Shown: positions 35,880-49,682, counted from the stretch's first letter. The stretch: 64,000 nt of DNA from Neocallimastix lanati (nom. inval.) (GCA_016946835.1 JACVTC010000126.1:82501-146500); one strand, 5' to 3'. Notes: generated from the letters alone by a model not told the origin. Numbers and translations: made by a program.

Positions 35880-36577
35880 GGGAGGTACAAACATAAAAAT
35901 ATCTTTTTTTTAATTAAGGTTCCAAAGTGAATTTTTAAAGAAAAGATTTTTGAAAAAAAAGTTTATTTATTATTAAAAATATTATGAGAAGTTTATATAA
36001 AAAATGTAAAAAAGAAAATAAAGTTTATTATCAATTATATCAATATAAATAAACTATTAAAGTAAAACATCTAATTTAAAAAAAAAAATTAAACTCTTAT
36101 ATACTAATATTATATTTTAAGTATTATAAAATAATATATTGATATAAAGAATACTTTTTCTTTATATAAATAACTTTGAATAAATCCTTTTTTTTTTTAA
36201 ATATAAATAAATATTATATAAAATTACATATGTATATTAATTATATACTAATATCTGAAAATTTATTAATAGTAAAATAAATTATTATTAATAAGCACTT
36301 ATAATTTAATTCAATAGCGTAATAAAAAAGTAATAAATTAATTAAATATATAAATTTCATGTGTGTAGTATATATAATAAAATTAATTATTAAATTGATA
36401 AATATGAATAAAATTATTATTTACATAAAAAAATAAATAAAAATATTTTTTTTATTATTATGAATATATATGATATTCACTTGATCATTGATAATAGTAA
36501 TAAAAAAAATTATCAAATTTAACACATATTTTAAATAATATAATCATTTATAAACTTTTATTATTATTTTTTTTTTC
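35880..36577 (-). repeat. Large inverted repeat, right arm
   Basis: About 698 bp, partner of 26231-26913 in opposite orientation. Its outer edge stops ~25 bases before an ankyrin pseudogene. There is no coding content. Confidence 0.85.
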
Positions 36578-36601
36578 AATTTTAATAATAAAGTTTGCTA
36601 T

Positions 36602-36900
36602 AATAATAAATTCGAAATAACAAAATATTTAATAGAACGTAGTATCGATATTAATGACCAAATAAATAATGGAGGAAATGTTTTAACCCTTGGTGTTTGA
36701 TCCAGAAATATAGAAATAATTAAGTATTTGGTAAGTAATGGAATTTAAATTACTCATACTACTAAATATGGATATTATGCTTTATTTTCATGTGTGATAG
36801 ACCATAGGCTAGATTTAGTTCAGTATTTAATAGAATGAATAGATATTAACTGTAGAAATTCTTCTGATCAGAGACAGATAGATTTTGCTGGATTTCATTT
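36602..36900 (+). pseudogene. Ankyrin-repeat pseudogene
   Basis: One frame reads three consecutive ankyrin-like repeats (NNKFEITKYLIERSIDIN..., NIEIIKYLVSNGI, LDLVQYLIE..IDINCRNSS). Three in-frame stops fall at repeat ends (TGA, TAA, TGA). It ends at a ~24-base A run. Neocallimastigomycete genomes are rich in ankyrin genes, and an intact one lies at 43.5 kb. The poly(A) could be a retroposition tail or just local A-richness. Confidence 0.7.
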
Positions 36901-38193
36901 TTAAAAAAAAAAAAAAAAAAAAAAAAGAAATTTATGAATATGTAAAGAAAAAAAGAAATAGAGTTAAATAAATATAGATGAAATTATAATTTTTCATATT
37001 TATATAAATTATATTTTCTCTGTAGTTTAAACTTTTGTATATAAAATTATAAATATTTATTCAGAATCTTTTATACATATTCCTTCAGATTATAAGTTTT
37101 ATCTTATTAAATATATTTATTGAACATTATTATTCTTATTAAATAATTTTCTGTTATAATTAAATATAAGTTATTATATCATCCATTAATTATAGATGAT
37201 ATATAAGATTTAAATTTAATATTAATTATTATAAATTAATAATTATATTAAAAATTATTTATAGGTTGAAAGAAAAAAATAGTTTACTATAATTATTAAG
37301 GGATAAGATTATATAATTATTAACAATAAATTTTCACTTGAAGAATGAGATAAATATATATATATTTTTTTTCATAGAGTATTTAATAAAAGATCAAGCC
37401 TACGTTGCTTTTACTTATATGACAGGAATATTTCTAGTGGCAAAACAGATATCTCAATCTTTATTAAATTGTTTTAATGAACATTCAATTGCTAAGCCAT
37501 AAAATTTATTATCAATTTAACAATTATTTATAAGTGTATAATAAAATATAAAAATTTAAATAATAGTTAAAATTTTAATTAATAATAAAATTTATAATTT
37601 TATTATATATAATGATAATTATATTTTAATACAATAAAAAATTTTTTTTTAAATATTTTTTTTTTTTTTTTTTTTTTGTATTAAAACTGTGAAATAATTT
37701 AATATATTATATTTTTAATATTAGAATGATGATATTAATTTTAAAATAAAGTATTTGTTACCTTACTGAAAGATTTTAAATTATTTTAATTTAAATTCTG
37801 AAAATCATTTCAACTGCTAACGAATTTAATGAATAGTATATTTAATATACAAATATACTAAAATAATGATATCCTATCAAATATAGATATAAAGAAAAAA
37901 TTTTTTTATACCAGTATTAAATTTAATTGTACCTTATAAATTTTCTATGGAAAACATTATATATAATAAAATAAAATAAAACATACTGATGCCTCTCCAA
38001 TGGAAAACATTACATATAATAAAATAAAATATATTGATGACTATCAACTTTCATTCTAATGATATACAATCAAAATTATAATACTAATGATTATAACAAA
38101 GATATAATAAATAATCAAATAATTGATGGAAATAAAATTGAATTTATAATATAACAACTATTAAATTAAGAATTAATTATATTTTCTTATTAA
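36901..38193. other. AT-rich region with one exon-like scrap at 37377-37502
   Basis: It is mostly A/T. At 37377 an acceptor-like TTTTTTTTCATAG leads into a 41-codon open stretch (EYLIKDQAYVAFTYMTGIFL...) with much better codon content, ending in TAA at 37500-37502. I recognise no family. It may be the last exon of a lost gene. Nothing else coding is seen. Confidence 0.4.
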
Positions 38194-38487
38194 TTTAATT
38201 TCAAAATTTATTTTCTATTATATATATTATGAGTCTAATATTAATTATGAAATGAGATTTAATAATTAATTAGCTTAATTATTGTAGTTGTCATCTTTTT
38301 AATATATTATTATTATTGAAATATATATATTTAAATTTTATTTAATTTCAAAATTTATTTTCTATTATATATATTATGAGTCTAATATTAATTATGAAAT
38401 GAAATTTAATAATTAATTAGCTTAATTATTGTAGTTGTCATCTTTTTAATATATTATTATTATTGAAATATATATATTTAAATTTTA
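38194..38487. repeat. Near-perfect 147-bp tandem duplication
   Basis: The unit TTTAATTTCAAAATTTATTT... starts at 38194 and again at 38341. I find one clear difference (GAGATTT versus GAAATTT). It contains TTAATTATTGTAGTTGTCAT, a motif that also occurs in diverged form near 4165-4200. Confidence 0.85.
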
Positions 38488-38735
38488 AATATACTAAATA
38501 TATAAAAATTAATTAAATATTAATACATTGCATTTAAATTCATTATTTTTATCTTATTATTTATATAACAAATCAAGTATTATTCTATATAAAAATTTTT
38601 ATTTTAATTTATTTCTTTAATTTATAAATATATATATATATATTGCTAAATTTGTGTTTATGTTATATTAAAAATAAGAAAAAAATAAAAATAAAAATAA
38701 AACTTTAGATTACAATTATCTATGCTTACTTTTGC

Positions 38736-38766
<31 letters not shown>

Positions 38767-38970
38767 GCCAATTAATAATATGTATATAAATACTTTTAAT
38801 CTTAAATTAATTTATATGTTAATGTGTAGTTATTTATTTAACAAGTTTTTAAAAATGTTTTAGTAAACTTAATTGTTATTATTATTATTATTATTATTAT
38901 ATTTTTTTTTTGGTTAAAAAAATAATAATCAAGAGTTTATTTTGTAAATTTTTTATATATTTATTATGTT

Positions 38971-39156
38971 TTATTTTCTTTCTTTCTTTTTCATTTTGAA
39001 AATATAAACACCAAAAATAACCTTATTATTTTCAATTAAGTGTCTTTTAGAGATTTCATAGGATTTTAATGTTTTTATAGGTAATATAATATTATCTTCA
39101 ATTGTATCATTTCTTAATTCCATGTTATACTCCAATGATGATATTTTTGATTCTTA

Positions 39157-39201
<45 letters not shown>

Positions 39202-40313
39202 AATTAAAATTAAAATAAATTAAATAAAATAAAAATAAAATAAAATAAAAACAAATAAAATGAAAAAATTAAAAATTTAAAAAAGTAGATAATAAAATAT
39301 TTATTATTATAGTTAATAAAGAATTTTATATCTTATATTTATTTCAGTATAATATTTTATTAAATAATGTTTATATATATATTTATATTAAGAAACTTAC
39401 TTTGTATTTCATAACATGAAAAATCATTACAATTGCGGATAACGAATATACAACGTAAATAGATATTATTATTTTCATTATTATTATAATTACTTGTAAA
39501 ATATAATATTTGACTAAAATTTTCCTCTTTAGGAAAAAAAGTTACATTCCTTTTATTAATTAAATAATTTAAATGATTATATATAACCATTACACATAGT
39601 TACAAATTAATATATATATATTTAATTAAAATGCTTATATATATTATTATTTGAACATACCAATAATATTTTTTTTCAGTAAATAATGGACTAGAAATTG
39701 TTGTGATATTCTCTTTTTGAAGTTTGTCCCAGTCATCTATTTCCCATTCCGAATAATTATTATTTATAATTTCATATTCATTATCAATTCCTTTATCTCT
39801 TATATCATTAATAAAACTTTCTATTAAGAAATATTATTATATTAAAAAAAAAAATTAGTAACAAATAATAAAAAGTTTTTATATCTTTTTAATATAAATT
39901 ATATAATTATATATTGAATAATAAATAAATAAAAATATATAATTTAAAAAAAATAATATAAATAAAAGCAAATTTTCTTATAATAAAGTAAATCTTTTAA
40001 GTATAAAATATATAAATATATATTAAAAAGTATTAAATAATAAATAAAAAAAATATAATAATAAAAATATAAAAAAAGAAAAAATAAATAAAAGTAAATT
40101 TTACTTATAATAAAGTTATCATATATATAAATATAAATTCCGATAGTAAGACTATTATCATTATTAATAAATGATTTTATTGATTTATTGTATAATTCTT
40201 TATTTATTATTAAGTATTCACTTTTTTTCTTTGTATTATTAAAAACACTAAGAGAAGAAGCTATTATTTTATATTATATAAAATTATTAATATTAAATTA
40301 TTTAAATGAATAA

Positions 40314-40361
<48 letters not shown>

Positions 40362-42778
40362 TTATAAGTATAATAATAATTTTTATTAATATATAGATTA
40401 ATTATTAATAAAAAATTTTTCTTTATTTACGTTTAAACGAGTAGTAATATTTATCAGAAGATTTTATATAAAATAAATATTTACAAGTAATACATTCCTC
40501 AAGATTATCAAAATTATCCATATTTTCTAAAATAATACCAATATTATTATATTCTTTAGAAGTATCATTGAAAAATGTTTTTATTGAGATTTTCCTTTTA
40601 AATAAGCAAATTATATATATATAATAATATAAAAATAAATTAAATTATATATAAAAATAAAAATATATAAATATAAATATAAAAAAAAATATTGCTATTA
40701 TTTATTTTTATTAATATTATTTTATATAATTATATTTTAAAACTACCATTTATAATTTCCAACTTCAAAATTTTTACTAGATCGTTCATTAATTTCATTT
40801 AAAAATTCTGTGAAATTTTCAATTTTATATTCGAAATAATTCCTATTAGTTTTTTTAATATAATTTTTGTTTTCTAAATCGTCCTCGAGAAGTATATTTT
40901 TCAATTTATTAATATGGTTTTCTTTTATTTAAAAAATTTATAAATTAAATTGTTTATTTTATATATTAATGAAAATTTATTTATTTAATAATTATTATTA
41001 TTAGTTAGTTAAATAAATATATATTTACCTTCGATATTTAAATACTCAACGATATAAACGCAAATAACAATTGTATCAGTTTCATTAATTTTTTCAATAT
41101 TATCAATTTTATTTTGGGTTTTTATATTTTTTAATTTTTCACTAAAAGTGATTTCACTCTCTTTATTAAAAAATTTATTTTCTTCCAATAAAAACCCTTC
41201 TGAAAAATCATCAGAACATCGAATTCTTATAATACATTTTACGTGATAGTAATCTTCATCTAAAGAAAAACTGTAACACTTAATATGAATTTTGCCTTCT
41301 TTAATAATGATGGCCCTTTATTAATATTAATTTCATAAATAATTTTTTTTTATAAAAAAAAATTAATTACAATATAAATATTACTAATAATTAAAAAAAT
41401 TTAACTTAATCAAAGATAATTTAAATAAAACATTTTGGTATTTTCTTATTACCATTTATCGTTATTACTTATAAATAATGGACTTTCAAAATATCGTAAT
41501 TTTTTAATATTTTTCCAATCTTTTATTGCCCATTCAAAATATATATCATTTTCTTTTTTATAATTATTATCTTGAATTTCATTAATTATTAAAGTATTTT
41601 TTATGTAATTATCTATAGTATGTTAAGTATTAAATATCCCATTAAATATATAATTAATTAATTTAATTAATTAAAAATTAATGTATATAATTTAAAGTTT
41701 ATATAAACTTTAAATTATATTCTTTTTATAAAAAAAATATAAATTACTTATTATTTACCTATAATATTGTAAAAACGGATATATACACCAATACATAATT
41801 GTGAATCATCAATATTATCAATAAAATTTTTAAAATCTTTGTTATATATTTTATATTCATAACAAGCATTATTATTAAAATTATAAAGTAATGAAGCTGC
41901 CGCTAATATTAGTTAATATAAAGCAAAATAAATATTAATAAAAAATAATATAATAAAGCAAAATAAAAAAATAAAAGATAAAAAAAAAATATTAATTTAT
42001 TTAAATTATTATTAATTATTATTAAAATATATATTTACCAGGATAATTTACAATGTCATCAGAATTAGAAATTTTAAAATATGGAATAAATTTTGTTGAA
42101 ATGTTAATATTCTTTTTACTTATATTTATTAGACAAAATTTAAAATAGTCGTTGTCATTTTTAAATTTCCCGTAAAAATAAATTCGTATTTTCCTTTTAT
42201 TATTTTTATTATTCATAAATAGTATTTGTATATTTGATTTAAAAATACATTTAAATTATGAGATAATTATATATATATTTATAATATTATGTTATTAAAT
42301 AAAATAAGTAATACCATTGTTGATTAAATATTTCAAATTCTGAGGATTCTATGGAATCATAACTATTTAGTAATTTTTTAAAATTTTCTACTTTTTGCTC
42401 ATTCCATTCATAGATACCTTCGTTTAATAAATTGTTTGCATTGATATCATTTTCCTCAACAAATTTCTTTATTCTATTCTTATATTCATCTTTAATATAA
42501 TAATAATAATAATAATAACACAATAACAATAACAATAACAATAATAATAATAATAATAATAATTGAATATCATTATAAATATTATAAAAGTATTTTCTAT
42601 TTAAATAATTTACCAATAAAATATAATATATAATTATATTACCTTTGAATACTCTAGAATTGCTTTAAATTATTAAATATATGTATATATATATTAATTT
42701 CTTTTATTATCACATAGAAACTAAAAATTAAATTGTACATATGTATATATAAAGATACCTTCTATTAAATAAAAACAT
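38971..42778 (-). CDS. Four-MATH-domain protein, 13 exons, 648 residues
   Basis: A spliced gene. Exons (plus coordinates, in transcript order): 42759-42778, 42643-42662, 42315-42489, 42039-42193, 41759-41902, 41453-41612, 41029-41315, 40747-40921, 40431-40594, 40105-40260, 39661-39820, 39401-39549, 38971-39152. All introns are GT..AG, usually GTAAAT/GTATTA at the donor. Exon lengths sum to 1947, exactly 649 codons with the stop, and every phase fits. The protein is four tandem MATH/TRAF-like beta-sandwich domains, each with an aromatic-W start (FEWAIKDWKN), an S-x-x-F strand (ESPLFISNNDKW) and a closing GVYI-type strand. MATH domains bind peptides, often in ubiquitin-ligase adaptors. There is no BTB, protease or RING partner and no signal peptide. 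The two 20-base 5' exons are the least certain; the rest is mutually supporting. Confidence 0.75.
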
Positions 42779-43473
42779 TATCAATCAATAATAACACTGG
42801 GATTTTGAATGAAGATTTTTATTTTATTTTTTAGTTTAAAATAAAAAATTAATATAAATATTTATATATTTTTTTCATAATAAAAATTTCTACTATTAAA
42901 AATAATTAAAATATTTTTGACAATATCAAATATAAATTATCAAAATTATCATAAAGTTCAATTAGATTATTGGATTAAGATTAACCTATTAATTAAAAAT
43001 TTAAAATTATGTTCTTTTTTGGAAATTTTTTTATCAAAAATATCTATCCTAAAACCAATGAAATTTAATATATTTTTCATTCATCTTTTTCCATAATTTT
43101 ACTAATAACTTAACAATAATAATAATAATAGTGAATATAGATATTAAAGTATTAATAAAAATATAATAAAATAAAATAAAATAGAATAAAATAAAATAGA
43201 ATAAAATAAAATAGAATAAAATAAAATAGAATAAAATAAAATAAGATAAAATAAAATATGAAAACTTTTAAAATTAATTCAAATATTGAGATTACTTTCT
43301 TTGAAATGAATATTAGTAATAATGATAAATAAATCAGTAATAAGTAAGTATTTATATATATATATAAAAGATAATAAATATATTATATTAAAAAAATATC
43401 AATAATAAAGTGATAATAATATGAATATATGAATATTTTTTTATTTTTAAATTATTAATATATTTTATAAGAA
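42779..43473. promoter_or_regulatory. Shared divergent upstream region of the MATH and ankyrin genes
   Basis: About 0.7 kb separates the start of the MATH gene (-) from that of the ankyrin gene (+), so both promoters must lie here. It includes a tandem repeat of AAAATAGAATAAAATA-type units at 43160-43255. No named motif can be defended. Confidence 0.5.
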
Positions 43474-45103
43474 ATGAGTGAAATTAATAATTATAATGAT
43501 GATATCTATTTGTCATCAAATAATAATTATAATAGTTTTTTGACAGAAGAAGATTTAAAAGAAATTAAAGATAATAATTTGAAAAGTAAATTATTATTAA
43601 TTCATGAAGAAATGCTTTGGTTAAAAAATTATAAATACATTAAACAAAAATTTAAAGTTATATTCGAAGTTATTTATTTGATATTTCAAGAAAATAAAAG
43701 GGAAATACTTATTACAAAAATTGAAAGTGACATTAAGTCTTATATAGAAAGATTAAATTATTTATTAAATAAAATGTTATATAATCGAAAGTTTTCTAAT
43801 TTTAAAATAATAAAAATAAAAAATGATATTGAAAATTATAAAGATATTTTGAATGACATGATTGAATTGGATTGGAATAAAAAGAAGAATGAAAAATTTT
43901 CAAATGAAAAATTATTCGAATTAGATGAAATGATAAATAGAACCTTTGAAAATCTTCAATCCTTATTGAAATTCTCTGTTGATGGAAAAGAGAAAAAAGA
44001 TATTAATTATATCAAAATAAATATCGAACAAGAGGATAATATAGATTTTGAAAAGGAATACATAAATCGTATTAAAAAAGAAAAAAATGATATTCAAATT
44101 GAAGAGGTTATTGAATTTATTAAAGAAAAAAACAGTAATACGAAAGGAAAAATTAATTCCTATCCATTTTTTTATTTATATTTATATAATATAGAAGACA
44201 CAAATGAACGGTTGGAAATCGCAAATAAAATATTAAATTATAAAGAAAAAAATGACCTATATGTAAAATGGCTAAACATTCAATTAAACAAAGACGATTT
44301 CAATAAGGAAGATATTGACGAAATAATTAGAGAATTGATATCTGAAATGTGTAAATTTAAATATGAAAAAATTTTGGGAGAATTTCAAAATACATTTAAT
44401 GAAATACTATTTAAATTTTACCAGACATTCAATGATCTTTTAAATAATTCTAAAGATCCCAAAAAAAATAAAAATAATAAAGATATAAACAGTAGGGATA
44501 TTGAAGATAAAAATAAAACCGAACTTCATAAAAAGTTCGAAAATTATAATGGTGATGAATATAACAATGAAATAATAAATTTAATAAAATTAGGAGCAAA
44601 TACAACTTTAAAAGATGATGACTGGAAAATACCACTTGATTATATTGATTCGCAAGATATGAATAATTTATGTAGTAACATGAAAAGATTATATATTAAA
44701 AATAATGAAGAAAATAGTAATAGTGAGGAAAAAGGTAATAGTGAAGAAATGTTAAGAATTTTCAAATTCATCATTGAAATGGATGAATATATTAATAAAA
44801 ATTTTAATCATGAAGAATATAAAATAAAATTTATAAATGATAATATTGTCATTGAAACATCTAAAAAAGATTTTTCCGAAGAGAAAAAAGAATATTTTGA
44901 GGAACTCAAGAATTTTGTAAAAGAAGAAATCGAAAAAAGTAATAAAAATGATAATAGCGACAATTTAATATATGACAAATTAAACATACACATTTGGCAT
45001 AATGAGAATTATTATTTAAGAAAAGAAAGAGAAAAATATTTCAGAGAAAAATTAAATGAAAATAACAAAATCATCAAAAAAAGTATTACAGATGAAATGA
45101 ATG

Positions 45104-45157
<54 letters not shown>

Positions 45158-48100
45158 GTTGCAATAATAATAGTAATAATGATAATAAGGATATTAATGA
45201 TAACAACAACAATAATGATCATAGTAATGATAGTAATAGTGGTAACAGTAATAAAAATGATGATAAAATGAAAATTACTGCTGAAAAAGAAAATAGAGAC
45301 CCAAATAATAATATTAATTGCAATAATATAATTGAAAATATAAAAATGGAAAATTATATCATTGAAAAATATCTTTTAGAAGAAAGCAATAAAGATTTTA
45401 TAAATTTAAGAAATAAAATAATAGATGAATTGGAAATATTAATTAATAATAATTATAAAGAAGAAATTAATGTTATTTTTGAAAATGAACTTCAAAGATA
45501 TTTTAAAGAATATCCTACACAAATAGAAACCATTATAGAAAAATATAATAATGACAAAATAGTTGAAAAATTAAAAGATATTTCGTATAAGAAAAAAATG
45601 ATTAACATTTTTAAAAATATAGGAATTAAATTTGAAATGTTGAGTGAAGATACTAAGAAAATAATAGAAATAATAAATAATGAAAATAATAAGCTAAATG
45701 AAATACAAAATAAAAATAAAAGTAATAATAAAAAAGGAATGGTTATTGAAGATGAAAACAAAAATTCTTCTGATATTACAAATGAAATTGGTAATTATTC
45801 GAACAATAATTCCAGTGATAAACAAACAAATTTATTAAATAATTTCGTAAATAACGAAGATATTGATGGAAAAGAAAAAATACCTATAACAATGAAAAAA
45901 GTAATAATAGATGAACCAAAAACTAATAATAATATTAACAACAATATTTCAACCACTGATTCAAATAAATTATCTCCATTTGGAAATCACATAAATGAAA
46001 AAAATAAATTGCCTTCATTGGAAATAATTAAAAAAAAATCAGAAAAAGCAAATCAACTTGTATCTGAAGGGAAATTTGATGATGTTAAAGAAGTTATATC
46101 CAATTGTAAAGAAATTATTACTTATCAAAAAGGTAAAAAATTGAACCTACTATCTCAAATGATTATAAAATTGAAAAAAGAAAATTTGAATACCTTCATA
46201 GATATAATAAAAGAAAATCCAGAGATGATTAATAACATTGAATTAGCAATCAATGCTAAAAATAGTTTTATAACACCCCTTCATTATATTATTGAAAAAA
46301 TAAATCAAGATTCAAGTGCTATTGAAATTATTGAAAAAATTTTCCCTTATATTACAAACTCAGATTTATTAAAAGTAAAAGATAAAGATGGAATGACGAT
46401 TTTTGATAGAGTAATTTCAATAAATAATATGGAAGCTTTTAAGCTTTTATATGAAAAAATATTGAAATTAGATAAAAATTGGATTTCGAGAAAAGAAAAT
46501 TTTATTCATGTTCAATATGCTTTATTAAGTAAAAAAATGATGACATCAGACGAATTAAAAAGTATTATCGAGAGCATCATAAAAATAAAAACACAAGTGG
46601 ATGAGTTACCATATAATGAAGCCATCACAGAAGAGAAAATTTTATTTTTAAATATAATTAATGATAATTCTATCAATCACCAACAGTCACTTTTGCATAT
46701 AGCTTCATATATTAACAACAAAAATATTGTTAATTATTTATTGAATCAAGAAAATATTAATTTAGATAGTAGAGATGAGGATGGAAAAACACCACTTTTT
46801 TATGCTATTTTATCCAATAATAATTATGTTGCTACCAAATTAATTAATAGTGGAGCAAATATTAATGCTATGGATAATTTGGGAATGACTCCTATTTTTT
46901 ATGCCATATTTTCAAAAAATATTGAAATAATCAACACTTTGATAAGAGAATCAGAAAGTAAAAAAGTTGATATATTAACGAAAAAAGATTTTTATCAGCG
47001 ATCACCATTAAATTATGCATTAATGATGGAAAATGAAAAAATGGTCAACTTAATTAGTAATTATGTTAATGAATTTGAAAAAATTAATGATATAGATAAA
47101 AGAAATGTATTACATTACGCTGTCGCATGTAAAAATTTAAATAATATTAAATCAATTTTTTCCGCTATTACCAATAAAAACAAATTCATTTTTAATCATG
47201 TAGATAATAATGGTAGAACGGCATTACATTATGCAGCAGAAAGTAAAAATTGTCAAATTTTGGAAATATTCCTTAATCATCAGGAATATTTTGACTTTCA
47301 TATAAAAGATCATTTCGGATTTAAAGCTATAGATTATTTATTAATGGATGAAATTAATGGAGATGAATCTGAATATATTATAAATAATATTATTTCACTT
47401 ATGATTAATAATGAACGAATGTTTAAAGAAAATTTCAATGGAAAAAACATTTTATTCAGTGCTTTCTCTAATCCTATCAACCCAGATAAATCCATTAAAT
47501 GTATATTGAATGTTTTCGAAACAAATCAATTGTTGGATAAAGTAAAATTATTAATAACATCATTAATCAATAAGGATACCATGGTATTAGAGATTGGACT
47601 GAAAAATAAAAAAATAAATAATGAAATATTAATGGAATTGATTGAAAAAACGAAAATTGAAACGGAAATTGGAAAAGAAGAATTAAGGGAAAAACTTTTA
47701 CAAAATGGTAGGAAAGAATTAGCCATTCAATTAGGAATTACTGATATAGAAAGTAATGATGAAATAGCTAATAAATTAATTAAAAATAAAAAAAGTATCC
47801 CTGAAATTAAATCATTACTACACATACCAAAAAATATTGAATGTGATGATTTTAAATCATATGATTATGCTATATTATTAGATAAATACAATTGGTATCT
47901 TGAGCTTACAAAGTCAGGTAAAATGGATGATGATATTTATAAAATAAAAGAAAAGGTTTTAAAATATAATTCCTTGAATATACTTAGAGAATTACTAAAA
48001 TTACTCTTTAATTTTACTGCTAAATCGTTATGGAAAATAGCTTCTGAAGAAGCAAAAGAAATAATTATAAATCATTATAAAAAAATTGGCATATTAGAAA

Positions 48101-49380
48101 AAGAAATTATTAGAGCGGCCAATGATTTAAATGTAGACTTTGTTGAAAAAGGATTAAATTATAGTATAAATAGTATTATTGGCTTATTACATCTTGCTGT
48201 TCATAATAATTCTAAAAAATTAGCTAAAGTTATTCTTGATAAATATAGTAAAAAAGTTTTTGAGGAAAAAATTGAAATTAATGGTGAAAAAATGACTCCA
48301 TCTGAATATATTCTTCACTATGAAAATGGAATATTAAATAAAAAAGAAATTTTAACCTATTTAATAATGAATGGAGCCCCCATATCCTTAATAAAAAAGG
48401 ATAATTTGAATGAAACCGAGGAATTAATAAATGCATTAATTTCCAACGTTAAAGAAAAAGCAAATCTATTATTATTACCAATAGATGAATTTGAAGAAGA
48501 AATAGATAAGAAAATATTAAATAAATACAATATAAATGAAATTGATAGCATAGGAAATACCTTCATTTTCTATGCAATTGAAAGCAATGATAAATTCAAA
48601 GTGGAATGTTTATTTGATAAATTCCCAAACTTGAATATCAATATTGAAAATAATAATCATGAAACACCACTCTATTATGCTATAAAGTATGCCAATAAAG
48701 ATATTGTGGAGTTATTAATAAAGAAAGGTAGTAACGTTAACGTAGAGATTGATGGTAAATCCATGTTACATTATGCGTTTAAGCGGAAAACCACAATTCA
48801 ATCAGAAGGTAATAAAGAAAAGGTAATAATGGAAGCAAAAACAAAATCTTCTGTTGCTCTTCTATTAATGAAAAAGGGATTAATTGATTTAACACCATCG
48901 ACCATCAATGAAACCGTAAAATATAGTTGGGGTCGTAATTATGAAAATATTACTCAACTTATGTATCAAATTATTGAAGAAAATCAAGAAAAAGCCATAA
49001 AATTAATTAATTCGGAAAATATTGATTTAAGTATAAGAGATGGTGAAAATTGTACTGCCTATGCCTATGCTAAATACAAAAAAAATGCGGAATTGATAAA
49101 ATTATTAGAAGAAAAAGGATGTGACAAAGAAGAGCAAGAAAAAATATTAAAAGATTTTTTCGGTTTAACCAATACTCGAACTGCAATGACCATGTCTGGA
49201 GGATTAATATTAGAATCATTTGATTACTTAACAAAGAATACACCTGTGGAAAAATTGTATAATTTAATTCAAACAAATAAAATAATAGAAATGGGTCTTA
49301 ATTTCATTGATGATGATAAAAAAGAACTCATGAATGAAATGATAAAATATAAAAAGAAATTTGAAGAAATGATTTCATAA
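43474..49380 (+). CDS. Giant ankyrin-repeat protein (1968 residues)
   Basis: One uninterrupted frame without introns. The N-terminal third is helical and charged (Glu/Lys/Asn-rich) with one lone ankyrin-like unit (LIKLGANTTLKDDDWKIPLDYI, ~370-390). A low-complexity Asn stretch follows at ~545-600, coded by AAT repeats, with more Asn/Asp-rich linker to ~850. The C-terminal half has degenerate ankyrin repeats. The clear ones are at ~1069-1165 (SLLHIASYINNKNIVNYLLN, DEDGKTPLFYAI, GMTPIFYAI), ~1205-1300 (NVLHYAVA, GRTALHYAA) and ~1730-1765 (ETPLYYAIKYANKDIVELLI). Ankyrin stacks bind proteins. No transmembrane segment, signal peptide or enzymatic domain is seen. It faces the MATH gene head to head. 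Such ankyrin expansions are usual in gut fungi; the specific partner is unknown. Confidence 0.93.
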
Positions 49381-49408
49381 AATGTAAACAATAAAATAAA
49401 ATATTTTA

Positions 49409-49442
<34 letters not shown>

Positions 49443-49639
49443 TATAAAATATTTAATATATTTAAAACATAAATAATATTATCATCTTTCATTTACTATC
49501 ATCTGAGAGATTTAAAAATATAATTTCAATAATCAAACTAAGAAATATTTTTTGAGTAGTATTGACCATTACCGATCATCTTTTAAGTAAAAACTTTACA
49601 AAACTATTATTATTAGAAAGTATTAGATAATTTATATTA

Positions 49640-49682
<43 letters not shown>

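Noticed and set aside
42287-42616. 109-codon frame with a poly-Leu stretch as a separate gene
   Set aside because: The Leu stretch is an AAT-type repeat within an intron. Only the later part (42315-42489) is an exon of the MATH gene.
44450-49276. Several minus-strand frames opposite the ankyrin gene
   Set aside because: They are antisense by-products of the Asn/Lys/Glu-rich coding strand and have no signals of their own.
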